DNA from: Ruminococcus sp.
Lineage (GTDB): Bacteria; Bacillota; Clostridia; Oscillospirales; Acutalibacteraceae
NCBI GenBank assembly: GCA_017458845.1
Contig: JAFSZY010000033.1
Location: 1-60,942 of the forward strand
Length of the DNA: 60,942 nt
Direction of reading: 5' to 3'
Made by a program: the position numbers and the translations under genes. This document shows, piece by piece, positions 55,238-60,942 of this stretch. Every line of letters begins with the position of its first letter. Position 1 is the first letter of the stretch. Below the pieces are notes generated by a model that ran no database searches, was not told the origin of the DNA, and worked only from the letters and a program-made list of their open reading frames with translations.

Positions 55238-55290
55238 ATAAATAACTATTGATAATAGGGAATTATGTTTGACGAAAGGGGGATTCGATA

Positions 55291-55464
55291 GTGAAAGAAA
55301 AATACTATACACCATTTATCGATATCGAAATCCTCGAAAAGTCAGATATTCTGTTGACTTCAACTACAGTTGATCCGACAATTCCCGAGGGTGCCGAGCT
55401 TGAAAACGCTTACCACGATATAGGCGACTTTATTATGAGCGGACCCGGCGAATGGTTTAGTTAA
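55291..55464 (+). CDS. 57-residue peptide, Tyr-x-Thr-Pro/Glu-Lys-x-Asp family, member 2
   Basis: A GTG start follows AAAGGGGG. The N-terminus Lys-Glu-Lys-Tyr-Tyr-Thr-Pro-Phe-Ile-Asp-Ile-Glu-Ile-Leu-Glu-Lys-Ser-Asp-Ile-Leu matches member 1 at 41638 at twelve or so positions. The C-terminus is different: Val-Asp-Pro-Thr, a Gly-Asp step, and a Gly-Pro-Gly-Glu-Trp-Phe-Ser end. Here the gene is alone, with perfect -35 and -10 boxes and a terminator hairpin at 55477-55498, so it is highly expressed if active. It has no signal peptide or membrane segment. A precursor-peptide or small regulatory role is possible; no partner gene is seen. Function unknown. Confidence 0.75.
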   Translation: MKEKYYTPFIDIEILEKSDILLTSTTVDPTIPEGAELENAYHDIGDFIMSGPGEWFS

Positions 55465-55472
55465 TAATATTT

Positions 55473-55605
55473 AATGGGGCTGACTTTTGAGTCAGCCCGT
55501 TGTCATTTAAAGCGTTAGCGAAGAATCTTGAACCGCATAAACATAAGATTCTTTGTCTCGCAGCTCCTCAGAATGACACAAATGGGTGGTTCAAACTTAC
55601 TTTTG
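55473..55605. repeat. Interspersed repeat, copy 2, with head-to-head halves
   Basis: The copy starts with the same hairpin as copy 1, GGGCTGAC-6-GTCAGCCC (55477-55498). Next comes TGTCATTTAAAGCGTTAGCG running into AAGAATCTT (55521-55529). After 15 bases the element turns round: AAGATTCTT (55545-55553), TGTCTCGCAGCTCCTCAGAA and TGACACAAATGGGTGG, the reverse complement of the copy-1 start. The result is a palindromic element. The two copies bracket mtnN and glmS. The hairpin serves as terminator for the small-peptide gene. Confidence 0.75.
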
Positions 55606-55631
55606 AGCCGCCCCTTTTTGTATGTGAAATA

Positions 55632-56318
55632 TTATTTTACAGTTCCGTTTACAATCTTGGCGTACTGTTCCTTGGGAATCATCGGCGTATTAATCTCCTT
55701 TAACATCTCCTTGCTTACAGTACCGCTTTCGGCGTATTCCTTTCCCGCTCGTTTTATAAGCTCCAATCTGGGAGCTGTAACAACCTGAGCTTCGGGAGCG
55801 TTGAACATCGGACTTTCGGGAACGGTAATCATCGTGTGATTGTTGGGAAAGCACAGCTTGAACTGAGCCGCAGCTGGCTCAAAGTTGTGCTCGCTGTTCG
55901 GGAATCCGCACCCGCAAATCATAAGGTATCTAAGGTGTGAGAAATCCGCCTGAGCGACGTGCTCGTATCTGTCGCCGACCTTGTGCATCGCCATACTCGA
56001 CAGCGGCAGAGTGCGGTCAAGCAAAGCCTTAAGCGGCGCGGGCATACCGTAGCAGTAGAGAGGATAGCTCCAAATGAGCAGGTTGCTTTGGAGTATCTCC
56101 TCGAGTATTCCGCGCATATCATCCTTGTGGATACATTCTCCGCCGTTTCTCATACAGGAAAAGCAGCCCGAGCAGTATTCAATGTTCTTGTCAATGGCGT
56201 TAATAATTTTAATATCATTTTGCGATACCTCGTTCATTCCGTCCAGAAAGGCTCGGGTGATTTGAAAGGTGTCGCTTTTTTCGCGTTTAGGGCTTCCGTT
56301 AATTACCAGTATTTGCAT
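55632..56318 (-). CDS. NAD(P)H-dependent FMN/iron-sulfur flavoprotein
   Basis: The protein has 228 residues from the ATG at 56318. The frame is open 66 bases further upstream but lies inside the next gene without a ribosome site. Flavodoxin-like fold: Ile-Leu-Val-Ile-Asn-Gly-Ser-Pro-Lys phosphate loop, Tyr-Cys-Ser-Gly-Cys-Phe-Ser-Cys with CxxC..C spacing, Trp-Ser-Tyr-Pro-Leu-Tyr-Cys-Tyr-Gly-Met-Pro-Ala-Pro-Leu-Lys-Ala-Leu. It is an oxidoreductase that transfers electrons from NAD(P)H by FMN; the physiological acceptor is unknown. It overlaps the DUF2975-like gene by 20 bases and is last in a minus-strand run. It is related to the truncated gene at 5500-5730. Confidence 0.85.
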   Translation of the reverse strand: MQILVINGSPKREKSDTFQITRAFLDGMNEVSQNDIKIINAIDKNIEYCSGCFSCMRNGGECIHKDDMRGILEEILQSNLLIWSYPLYCYGMPAPLKALLDRTLPLSSMAMHKVGDRYEHVAQADFSHLRYLMICGCGFPNSEHNFEPAAAQFKLCFPNNHTMITVPESPMFNAPEAQVVTAPRLELIKRAGKEYAESGTVSKEMLKEINTPMIPKEQYAKIVNGTVK

Positions 56319-56874
56319 TTTTAACCTTCTTTCTTTTTTTGTCAGACATCTCTGATCCGTGGCGGCACAAAAGCCCCACAACAATAAACGTAATGCCTAA
56401 ACCTACAGAACCAAAATTGTTAAGATTTACGTCTCCGATGTTTCCAAAGTACACAACATTCATAATACCGTAAACTAACGCAGCAAGAATTGTTGTACCC
56501 AAAGGAATACAGATTGTCAGTATTCCGAGCCTGATAAGCTCCCGTGCACCGTCATATGTGAACGGTGTTCCCGCCTCAAGCTCATTTACGAAATAGCGTT
56601 TAGCGAATTTACAGAGGACACATTCTCCCGCGCATAATACAGTGCCCATACCCATAGCCGCGTAGCAGGTTCCGAGACTGACTTTGCCCGACTTTTCGAT
56701 TAAACCATGAATAGTTACACCGTTAAGACTAAATCCGTCGGGTATCACCGCTAAAGAAACAATACCCACAGCACAGCCTATCGCGCCGATAAGGCTGAAA
56801 ATAAATACAATAGTACAAAGTACTTTTCCGAGTTTGGAAAGCTTCTGAATTGTTTTTATTGTTTTGGTTTCCAT
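56299..56874 (-). CDS. DUF2975-like four-helix membrane protein
   Basis: The protein has 191 residues with four hydrophobic segments (about 18-42, 68-88, 111-138, 150-168). Between the second and third is Phe-Val-Asn-Glu-Leu-Glu-Ala-Gly-Thr-Pro-Phe-Thr-Tyr-Asp-Gly-Ala-Arg-Glu-Leu, the hallmark of this clostridial family. A basic C-terminal tail (Lys-Lys-Arg-Lys-Lys-Val-Lys) faces the cytoplasm. Family members are often encoded next to a small XRE regulator; none is adjacent here. Function unknown. It is coupled to the flavoprotein gene by a 20-base overlap and lies 3 bases after the methyltransferase stop on the minus strand. Confidence 0.7.
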   Translation of the reverse strand: METKTIKTIQKLSKLGKVLCTIVFIFSLIGAIGCAVGIVSLAVIPDGFSLNGVTIHGLIEKSGKVSLGTCYAAMGMGTVLCAGECVLCKFAKRYFVNELEAGTPFTYDGARELIRLGILTICIPLGTTILAALVYGIMNVVYFGNIGDVNLNNFGSVGLGITFIVVGLLCRHGSEMSDKKRKKVKNANTGN

Positions 56875-56877
56875 AAC

Positions 56878-57594
56878 TTACCTCTTTCTCAATATGATTT
56901 TAATAAAATTCAAGTATTTGCCGCCGCCCGCTTCCATAGCCTTGCGGTCGCCTATGGCGTATTCGTTGTCCTGTTTCAGCCAGTCCGCCCAGACCTCCTC
57001 GTTCGACTGCATTTCGGAAACGTCAATAACATCCGCGCCCTTGCACGCGTTTACTATATCCGACCAGTATTTGACGTCGTGCAAATAATCAAGCTGTTCG
57101 GGCGTCCACGAAAGCAGAAGCTCCTCGGGCAGATTATCGTGACATTCCTTTTTCATTCCGGGAACGGCAATGTAGATATAACCGCCCTTTTTGACGAAGG
57201 GCAACAGTTTTTCGTCAAGATACTCTTTATTGCGGCCAAAATAGTTGTAGGAGTCGGTTGATACCACAGCGTCAAAAAACTCCTTTTCAAAAGGAAGGTT
57301 TTCGGCGTCGGCTTTGACTGGGATAATCTCATCTTTACCAAGTCCCATTTCGGTGAAAAACTTGCGGTTTTCCTCGGGTTCGCTCCACAAGTCCGCGGCG
57401 TAAACCTTAAAGCCGTATTCCTTAACCATAAACACGCTCGTCAGTCCCTGACCGCTTCCGAGGTCACAAACCGCCGCGCCTTTTAAGATTTGGTTTTCCG
57501 CCAACAATTCTTCCTCGAGCTTTACGGGATTCGGTCCCATAATTTTCGCCATTAACTCCGGCGTATTATACTTTTCGCTTAACGTATAATTCAT
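56878..57594 (-). CDS. Class I SAM-dependent methyltransferase
   Basis: The protein has 238 residues from the ATG at 57594 (ribosome site AGGGGAAG). Additional open frame upstream lies within the pfkB gene and is rejected. The SAM-binding motif is Val-Cys-Asp-Leu-Gly-Ser-Gly-Gln-Gly-Leu-Thr-Ser, followed by an acidic strand end (Ala-Ala-Asp-Leu-Trp) and Phe-Asp-Ala-Val-Val-Ser-Thr-Asp. The N-terminal Met-Asn-Tyr-Thr-Leu-Ser-Glu-Lys-Tyr resembles small-molecule methyltransferases of the cyclopropane-synthase-like group. The substrate is unknown. It follows the sugar-kinase gene by 19 bases and is probably in the same transcript. Confidence 0.85.
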   Translation of the reverse strand: MNYTLSEKYNTPELMAKIMGPNPVKLEEELLAENQILKGAAVCDLGSGQGLTSVFMVKEYGFKVYAADLWSEPEENRKFFTEMGLGKDEIIPVKADAENLPFEKEFFDAVVSTDSYNYFGRNKEYLDEKLLPFVKKGGYIYIAVPGMKKECHDNLPEELLLSWTPEQLDYLHDVKYWSDIVNACKGADVIDVSEMQSNEEVWADWLKQDNEYAIGDRKAMEAGGGKYLNFIKIILRKR

Positions 57595-57613
57595 ATCTTC
57601 CCCTAAACAAATC

Positions 57614-58498
57614 CTAAACAAGTTTTTCAATTCCCTGCTCCGTACAAAAGCCCTTGGAAGCGCCGTTGTGTTCGATTTTGAGTCCCGCAAAAACTACCGC
57701 TCTCCGCAAAGCGGATTCAGCGTCCAAGCCTTTCGCGTAAAAATGTAAAAACGCTGAGAACAGAGCGTCGCCCGCGCCGACTGTGTTGACTACTTTGCCG
57801 CCCGAATACGCGGGTATCGAACGAACATTACCGCTCTCATAGAGCAAAGCGCCCTTTGAGCCCATACCGATTACGATAATTCTGTTGTGATAACGGTCAG
57901 CTATCTGCCTGATAAAGTCCTCGGCGGGGCAGGGGAGATTCTCGTCGCTTAAAAAGAGTATGTCCGCGTTCTCCATAAAGTCACGGTTGTACTCGTCCTC
58001 AATATCACCCAGAACGTGAACGTCTGTGGCGGTAGTTACGCCGAGCTCTTTCGCCTTTTTGATGAGTTTACGGTTAAAGTTAATGTTGCACAGCGCGGCT
58101 AAGTCACAGCCTTTGAGCACGTCAGAAACTTCATCAGGATTAACGCTTTGCTCCTGAATGTCCTTGAGGTCGCAGTAGATTTGCCGCTTGCCCTGAGGGC
58201 CGTACAGCACAGTGGAGATTGGCGTAGCTTTTAACTTTCTGAAAACCTTGTCGCTTTTTATGTTGTCATCGTAAAGCCTGCTGAGTATTCTTGCGGCTTC
58301 GGGGTCGTTGCCCAGATAAGATATCAGTTCAACGTCGTCGCCCAAAGTCTTTAGTGCTTTCGCAATGTTGTAGCCAACTCCCGAAACGTCCGTATTGATC
58401 CCGAAAAACGGATAATCAATCGGGTAATAGTCAATCGGGAACCCCCTTACGGGGACGGTTGTCTCTATGTTCAAAAGTCCTGATACAAGTATTTTCAT
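57614..58498 (-). CDS. PfkB-family carbohydrate kinase
   Basis: The protein has 294 residues from the ATG at 58498, preceded by AAGGTGGG; the open frame 33 bases upstream lacks a ribosome site. It is a ribokinase-fold enzyme phosphorylating a sugar or nucleoside. The C-terminal signature is Val-Asn-Thr-Val-Gly-Ala-Gly-Asp-Ala-Leu-Phe-Ser-Ala-Phe, with the catalytic Asp. An N-terminal Asn-Thr-Asp-Val-Ser-Gly-Val-Gly-Tyr-Asn-Ile-Ala substrate segment is also seen. The substrate cannot be fixed from sequence; no transporter or glycosidase is near. It is 13 bases from the DUF3795 gene, so a shared transcript is likely. Confidence 0.88.
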   Translation of the reverse strand: MKILVSGLLNIETTVPVRGFPIDYYPIDYPFFGINTDVSGVGYNIAKALKTLGDDVELISYLGNDPEAARILSRLYDDNIKSDKVFRKLKATPISTVLYGPQGKRQIYCDLKDIQEQSVNPDEVSDVLKGCDLAALCNINFNRKLIKKAKELGVTTATDVHVLGDIEDEYNRDFMENADILFLSDENLPCPAEDFIRQIADRYHNRIIVIGMGSKGALLYESGNVRSIPAYSGGKVVNTVGAGDALFSAFLHFYAKGLDAESALRRAVVFAGLKIEHNGASKGFCTEQGIEKLV

Positions 58499-58511
58499 AA
58501 GCCCACCTTCT

Positions 58512-58955
58512 TTATCTTTTTTTGTACGCAATCAGTTCGGGCTGCGAACCGTCAACGCTGTAACCGCAAATCAAAATGAATGTGGTGTCCGCCACAACGC
58601 CGTAGCAAATTCCCATATCGGCGAAATCAATCTGAGCGCCGAGGTAAACCTTTTTGTCGTCAAGCATCTGAACGACTTTTCCGCCGGGCAGCGGATAGGG
58701 GAGGTTTACAAACGAGCCCGCCAGCTCATACAGCTTATCAGCCTCGGGAATGTTGTTAGCTTTGAGCAGGTCGTTGACCTCGTTGAGCAGCTCCTGTTTA
58801 AACTCGGCGTACTGTTCCTTACCGCCGAACTTTATGTACTCCGCCGCGACGCACGTCCCGCCGAAAGGCTTTCCGCAGGTCGCCTCACAGCCTTTACATT
58901 CGTCTTTCAGTTTGCATTTGCCGCAATCAGCTCCGCATATTGTTTCCATATTCAT
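58512..58955 (-). CDS. Cys-rich DUF3795-like protein
   Basis: The protein has 147 residues. The first 35 contain seven cysteines (Cys-Gly-Ala-Asp-Cys-Gly-Lys-Cys, Cys-Lys-Gly-Cys, Cys-Gly-Lys-Pro, Thr-Cys), which suggests a metal or iron-sulfur site. The remaining ~110 residues look like a small alpha/beta domain (Pro-Tyr-Pro-Leu-Pro-Gly-Gly-Lys). Such proteins are common in Clostridia next to methyltransferases and redox genes; the function is unknown. Ribosome site GGAGGT. It is spaced 12 bases from the upstream methyltransferase stop and probably belongs to the same operon. Confidence 0.75.
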   Translation of the reverse strand: MNMETICGADCGKCKLKDECKGCEATCGKPFGGTCVAAEYIKFGGKEQYAEFKQELLNEVNDLLKANNIPEADKLYELAGSFVNLPYPLPGGKVVQMLDDKKVYLGAQIDFADMGICYGVVADTTFILICGYSVDGSQPELIAYKKR

Positions 58956-58967
58956 ATCGTGACCTCC

Positions 58968-59636
58968 TTATTTTATCGCGTAAAATCCGCTCTGCATATA
59001 TGAGTGCCAGAACAGTTCATATGATTTAAACCCTGTTTTTTTAAGCAGTTCAAAGTGCTCTTTTATCGTGATGGGGAAGAACTCCTTGTTGTATCTCGCG
59101 GAGTGGTTCTTCACTTGTTCGGGTGTTCTGCCCGCGTTAAGTTCAAAGCTTTCCAGACGCTCCAGCATAATTTCTTTTCCCGTCTTGGAGTTTGGCGCAG
59201 TGTTTTCAAAGTAAATAAGCAGCCCGCAAGGTTTGAGTGCCTCATAACAATTCTTCACGGCGATTTCTCTTGTAGCTTTGTCAAAATAGTGGTGCGACTG
59301 AATAGCCGTAACCACGTCAAATTTGTTTTCAAAAGACAGATTCTCCGAGCCCTCGCAAATATAATCGCAAGGGTAATCCCCGAGCTTCTTCTTAACGTCA
59401 GCGAGCATTTTTTCTGACGGGTCGCAAAGCACCATATCGGAAATGTTCAGCGTGGTTTTAGCGGTTAACCCGAGCGTGCCCGTGCCGCATCCCGTGTCAA
59501 GAAGTGAAATCTCCCTGTCGCCGAAATAGGTTCTCAGCAGGCTGAAAATCTGTTCATAAATATCGTCATAAAACGGTATGACCTTGCGGACATTCTCGTC
59601 GTATTGATTGACATTAAAAGCGGATTTGTTATCCAT
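58968..59636 (-). CDS. Class I SAM-dependent methyltransferase (UbiE-like)
   Basis: The protein has 222 residues. Motif I Leu-Leu-Asp-Thr-Gly-Cys-Gly-Thr-Gly-Thr-Leu-Gly, motif II Leu-Cys-Asp-Pro-Ser, and a post-motif Phe-Asp-Val-Val-Thr-Ala-Ile-Gln-Ser-His-His-Tyr are all clear. It would methylate a small molecule; the substrate is unknown. It is a second, unrelated-looking methyltransferase within 1.4 kb of the one at 56878. Ribosome site AAAGGAGAAA. It is followed on the same strand by the DUF3795-like gene 12 bases later. Confidence 0.88.
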   Translation of the reverse strand: MDNKSAFNVNQYDENVRKVIPFYDDIYEQIFSLLRTYFGDREISLLDTGCGTGTLGLTAKTTLNISDMVLCDPSEKMLADVKKKLGDYPCDYICEGSENLSFENKFDVVTAIQSHHYFDKATREIAVKNCYEALKPCGLLIYFENTAPNSKTGKEIMLERLESFELNAGRTPEQVKNHSARYNKEFFPITIKEHFELLKKTGFKSYELFWHSYMQSGFYAIK

Positions 59637-59669
59637 AAGTTTCTCCTTTATGTTTTGGTGATAATTGCA

Positions 59670-60098
59670 CTAATGTCCTCTGCGCTTTTCTTTTCGTTTC
59701 TTTTGCTTCAGTTCAAACTGCCTTTGCTTTTCGGCTTCCTTTTGCTCGCGGGATTTTTGTTTGCGTTCCATCTTGTTTTCTTCATATTGCTTTTGCAGAG
59801 CCTGCTGTGACTTTGTGCCTATACCCGCTTTTTCAAGCTGCTTTCGCGCGTTTCGCTGACGGCGTTTGGGGTTGTCAGCCTTTTGCCTGACTTCCGTTTT
59901 AACAGGCGCGCTGAACCTCAGGTGATAGTAATGCCTGAGGATAAAGTCGTAAACCGCCGCATCGGTCGGTTCAGCGCCGAACACCGTTCTGCAAACGGAC
60001 AGCTTACCGCCGTCAAGCTCCTCAAACACACCTACCCAGAACGGCTCATCATAGTATATCATCAGCTTTGATTCGATTTCGTTTTTCTCTTTCATCAC
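59670..60098 (-). CDS. yjdF: YjdF-family protein
   Basis: The protein has 142 residues. The N-terminal half has the YjdF pattern: Leu-Met-Ile-Tyr-Tyr-Asp-Glu-Pro-Phe-Trp-Val-Gly-Val-Phe-Glu, Val-Phe-Gly-Ala-Glu-Pro-Thr-Asp. The C-terminal half is a highly basic helix (Asn-Pro-Lys-Arg-Arg-Gln-Arg, ending Lys-Glu-Lys-Arg-Arg-Gly-His). In Bacillus, yjdF is controlled by a riboswitch that binds aza-aromatic compounds. Here only 21 bases separate the gene from the one upstream, so no such riboswitch fits, and it depends on an upstream promoter. The basic tail suggests nucleic-acid binding. The biochemical function of the family is unsettled. Confidence 0.85.
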   Translation of the reverse strand: MMKEKNEIESKLMIYYDEPFWVGVFEELDGGKLSVCRTVFGAEPTDAAVYDFILRHYYHLRFSAPVKTEVRQKADNPKRRQRNARKQLEKAGIGTKSQQALQKQYEENKMERKQKSREQKEAEKQRQFELKQKKRKEKRRGH

Positions 60099-60119
60099 AA
60101 ACTACCGGCAATCGTCATC

Positions 60120-60653
60120 TCATTCACCTGTTTGACCGATCGCTTCCAGAATCGGCGCGAGATATGCTTTATCCGTCCAGTCGTGCTTTTCAGTTCCTGC
60201 TTCCATCAAAGCTTTTTCCCATATTTCAAGATCCTCGGGAGCCTTTTTTGCGACAGCTTTTTGCAGCATTTTGCAAAGCGTCTTGTCACCGAAGCTCATA
60301 GCGTCCATAGCCCACGCGCCGCGGCAATAAAAGCAGGGAACCCCTGAAAGAGCGTCTTTCAGATTATGAGAAACCACTTGCTGAAACGCCTTTTCTACAT
60401 AAGGGGAAGCTCCGTCGCAGAAGATGATTATTTTCTTGTTCTGAAGCTTATCTATATTCTTTTTCAAAAACGACAAGCCCGAAATTCCGGAAGCGTAAAT
60501 GCCGCCGCCGAGGATGATCGTGTCGTATTGTATGACATCTTTGATCTTTGCGTTCTTGGTCTCGATGCAGTCGAAGCCGGTTGCTTCAGTGAGCCACTCG
60601 GCATAACGCTTCGTTGCACCGTATTTGGATGTGTATAGAATGATGCCTTTCAT
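60120..60653 (-). CDS. Flavodoxin-domain protein (protoporphyrinogen-oxidase HemG-like)
   Basis: The protein has 177 residues. The FMN-phosphate loop Leu-Tyr-Thr-Ser-Lys-Tyr-Gly-Ala-Thr-Lys-Arg-Tyr-Ala is at the N-terminus, then Ile-Ile-Leu-Gly-Gly-Gly-Ile-Tyr-Ala-Ser-Gly, typical of long-chain flavodoxins related to HemG. Gly-Ala-Trp-Ala-Met-Asp near 132-138 is also conserved. It is a cytoplasmic electron carrier or oxidoreductase; the exact partner is unknown. No haem genes are seen nearby. It lies 21 bases before the yjdF start on the same strand. Confidence 0.8.
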   Translation of the reverse strand: MKGIILYTSKYGATKRYAEWLTEATGFDCIETKNAKIKDVIQYDTIILGGGIYASGISGLSFLKKNIDKLQNKKIIIFCDGASPYVEKAFQQVVSHNLKDALSGVPCFYCRGAWAMDAMSFGDKTLCKMLQKAVAKKAPEDLEIWEKALMEAGTEKHDWTDKAYLAPILEAIGQTGE

Positions 60654-60693
60654 TTTCTTCCTATCCTCTCATCAATAGCGCATTGATCATTAG

Positions 60694-60942
60694 TTACTTT
60701 ATCGGCACCCAGATACCGCTTTCATAATCCGGCGACTGCGGATCGCCGGCGGAATACACCTCCAGCGTCGCCATCCCATTTGCCTGATACTTTTGTCCCT
60801 CATTCAAGAACCACTCCTGCCAGACGTAGGTATTCAGCGTTTGCAGGGACTCCGGCATAGCGCCCTTCGTTGTGAACACCGCCCATTTGCTTTCTGGGAA
60901 GGTATACAGCTCCAGCCCCTCGGGCACTTCGCCGCCCCGATA
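60694..60942 (-). CDS. C-terminal part of a GyrI-like effector-binding protein (partial)
   Basis: The frame runs from the window edge to a TAA at 60694-60696, leaving 82 residues. The pattern Leu-Tyr-Thr-Phe-Pro-Glu-Ser-Lys-Trp-Ala-Val-Phe, Tyr-Val-Trp-Gln-Glu-Trp-Phe and the end Ser-Gly-Ile-Trp-Val-Pro-Ile-Lys match the effector-binding domain of AraC-type regulators (GyrI/Rob-like). The DNA-binding half, if present, would lie beyond the window. It could regulate the downstream minus-strand genes, but the spacing of 40 bases also allows simple co-transcription. Confidence 0.75.
   Translation of the reverse strand, partial: YRGGEVPEGLELYTFPESKWAVFTTKGAMPESLQTLNTYVWQEWFLNEGQKYQANGMATLEVYSAGDPQSPDYESGIWVPIK

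Noticed and set aside
58467..59003. Plus-strand frame over the DUF3795-like gene
   Set aside because: The opposite-strand gene has a strong ribosome site and a Cys-rich motif; this frame is a shadow.

Overview
The window looks like chromosome from a gut- or rumen-type member of the Clostridia, close to Ruminococcus/Oscillospiraceae. This is inferred from very strong GGAGG-type ribosome sites, clostridial-type promoters, and the content: CotH kinase, BspA-type leucine-rich repeats, Listeria-Bacteroides repeats, a clostripain lipoprotein, a YjdF protein and DUF2975-like protein. No rRNA or complete housekeeping operon is present to fix the taxon. glmS and the MTA/SAH nucleosidase are the only clear core genes.

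Layout. (1) 1-3600 is an AT-rich left end. It holds a YbaK-type tRNA deacylase, a divergent XRE repressor with a palindromic operator inside its own promoter, a nucleotidyltransferase/HTH pair that looks like a toxin-antitoxin module, and a small VbhA-like antitoxin with no Fic partner. It ends in a truncated tRNA-Trp gene that keeps its promoter and has a terminator where its 3' half should be. (2) 3750-5750 holds an acyltransferase and two gene stumps. (3) 5800-7658 is a LytS-type histidine kinase and an unusual XRE-receiver response regulator. They are divergent from (4) 7890-25222, a long same-strand cluster: a polytopic membrane protein, a PrsW-family intramembrane protease, and five large exported proteins. 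These five share a recurring beta-rich unit, and four end in a common Ala-Ser-x-Phe + transmembrane + basic-tail signal. (5) 25243-26624 has an orphan STAS protein, a frameshifted membrane protein and a decayed gene. (6) 26750-34404 has a CotH-kinase surface protein, a large lipoprotein carrying the same beta-rich unit at its C-terminus, and a convergent clostripain-family lipoprotein. (7) 34837-50063 encodes two giant exported proteins (2262 and 2677 residues) that share a C-terminal domain. A 55-residue peptide gene is coupled to the first. (8) 50216-51743 holds two broken genes. (9) 52020-55620 contains nucleosidase and glmS, flanked by related repeat elements, plus a second member of the small-peptide family with its own near-consensus promoter. 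(10) 55632-60942 is a minus-strand run of small metabolic and accessory genes.

How the parts may work together. The best candidate for an undescribed system is 5800-25222. In this reading a membrane kinase and XRE-type regulator control a set of surface proteins built from one repeated unit, a helical region and a hydrophobic hairpin. These proteins carry a shared C-terminal membrane anchor, and the intramembrane protease next to them may cut that anchor. A second tier (CotH kinase, lipoprotein, clostripain, giant beta-helix and leucine-rich proteins) extends the surface programme. The protein families are recognised from sequence; the functional links are inference.
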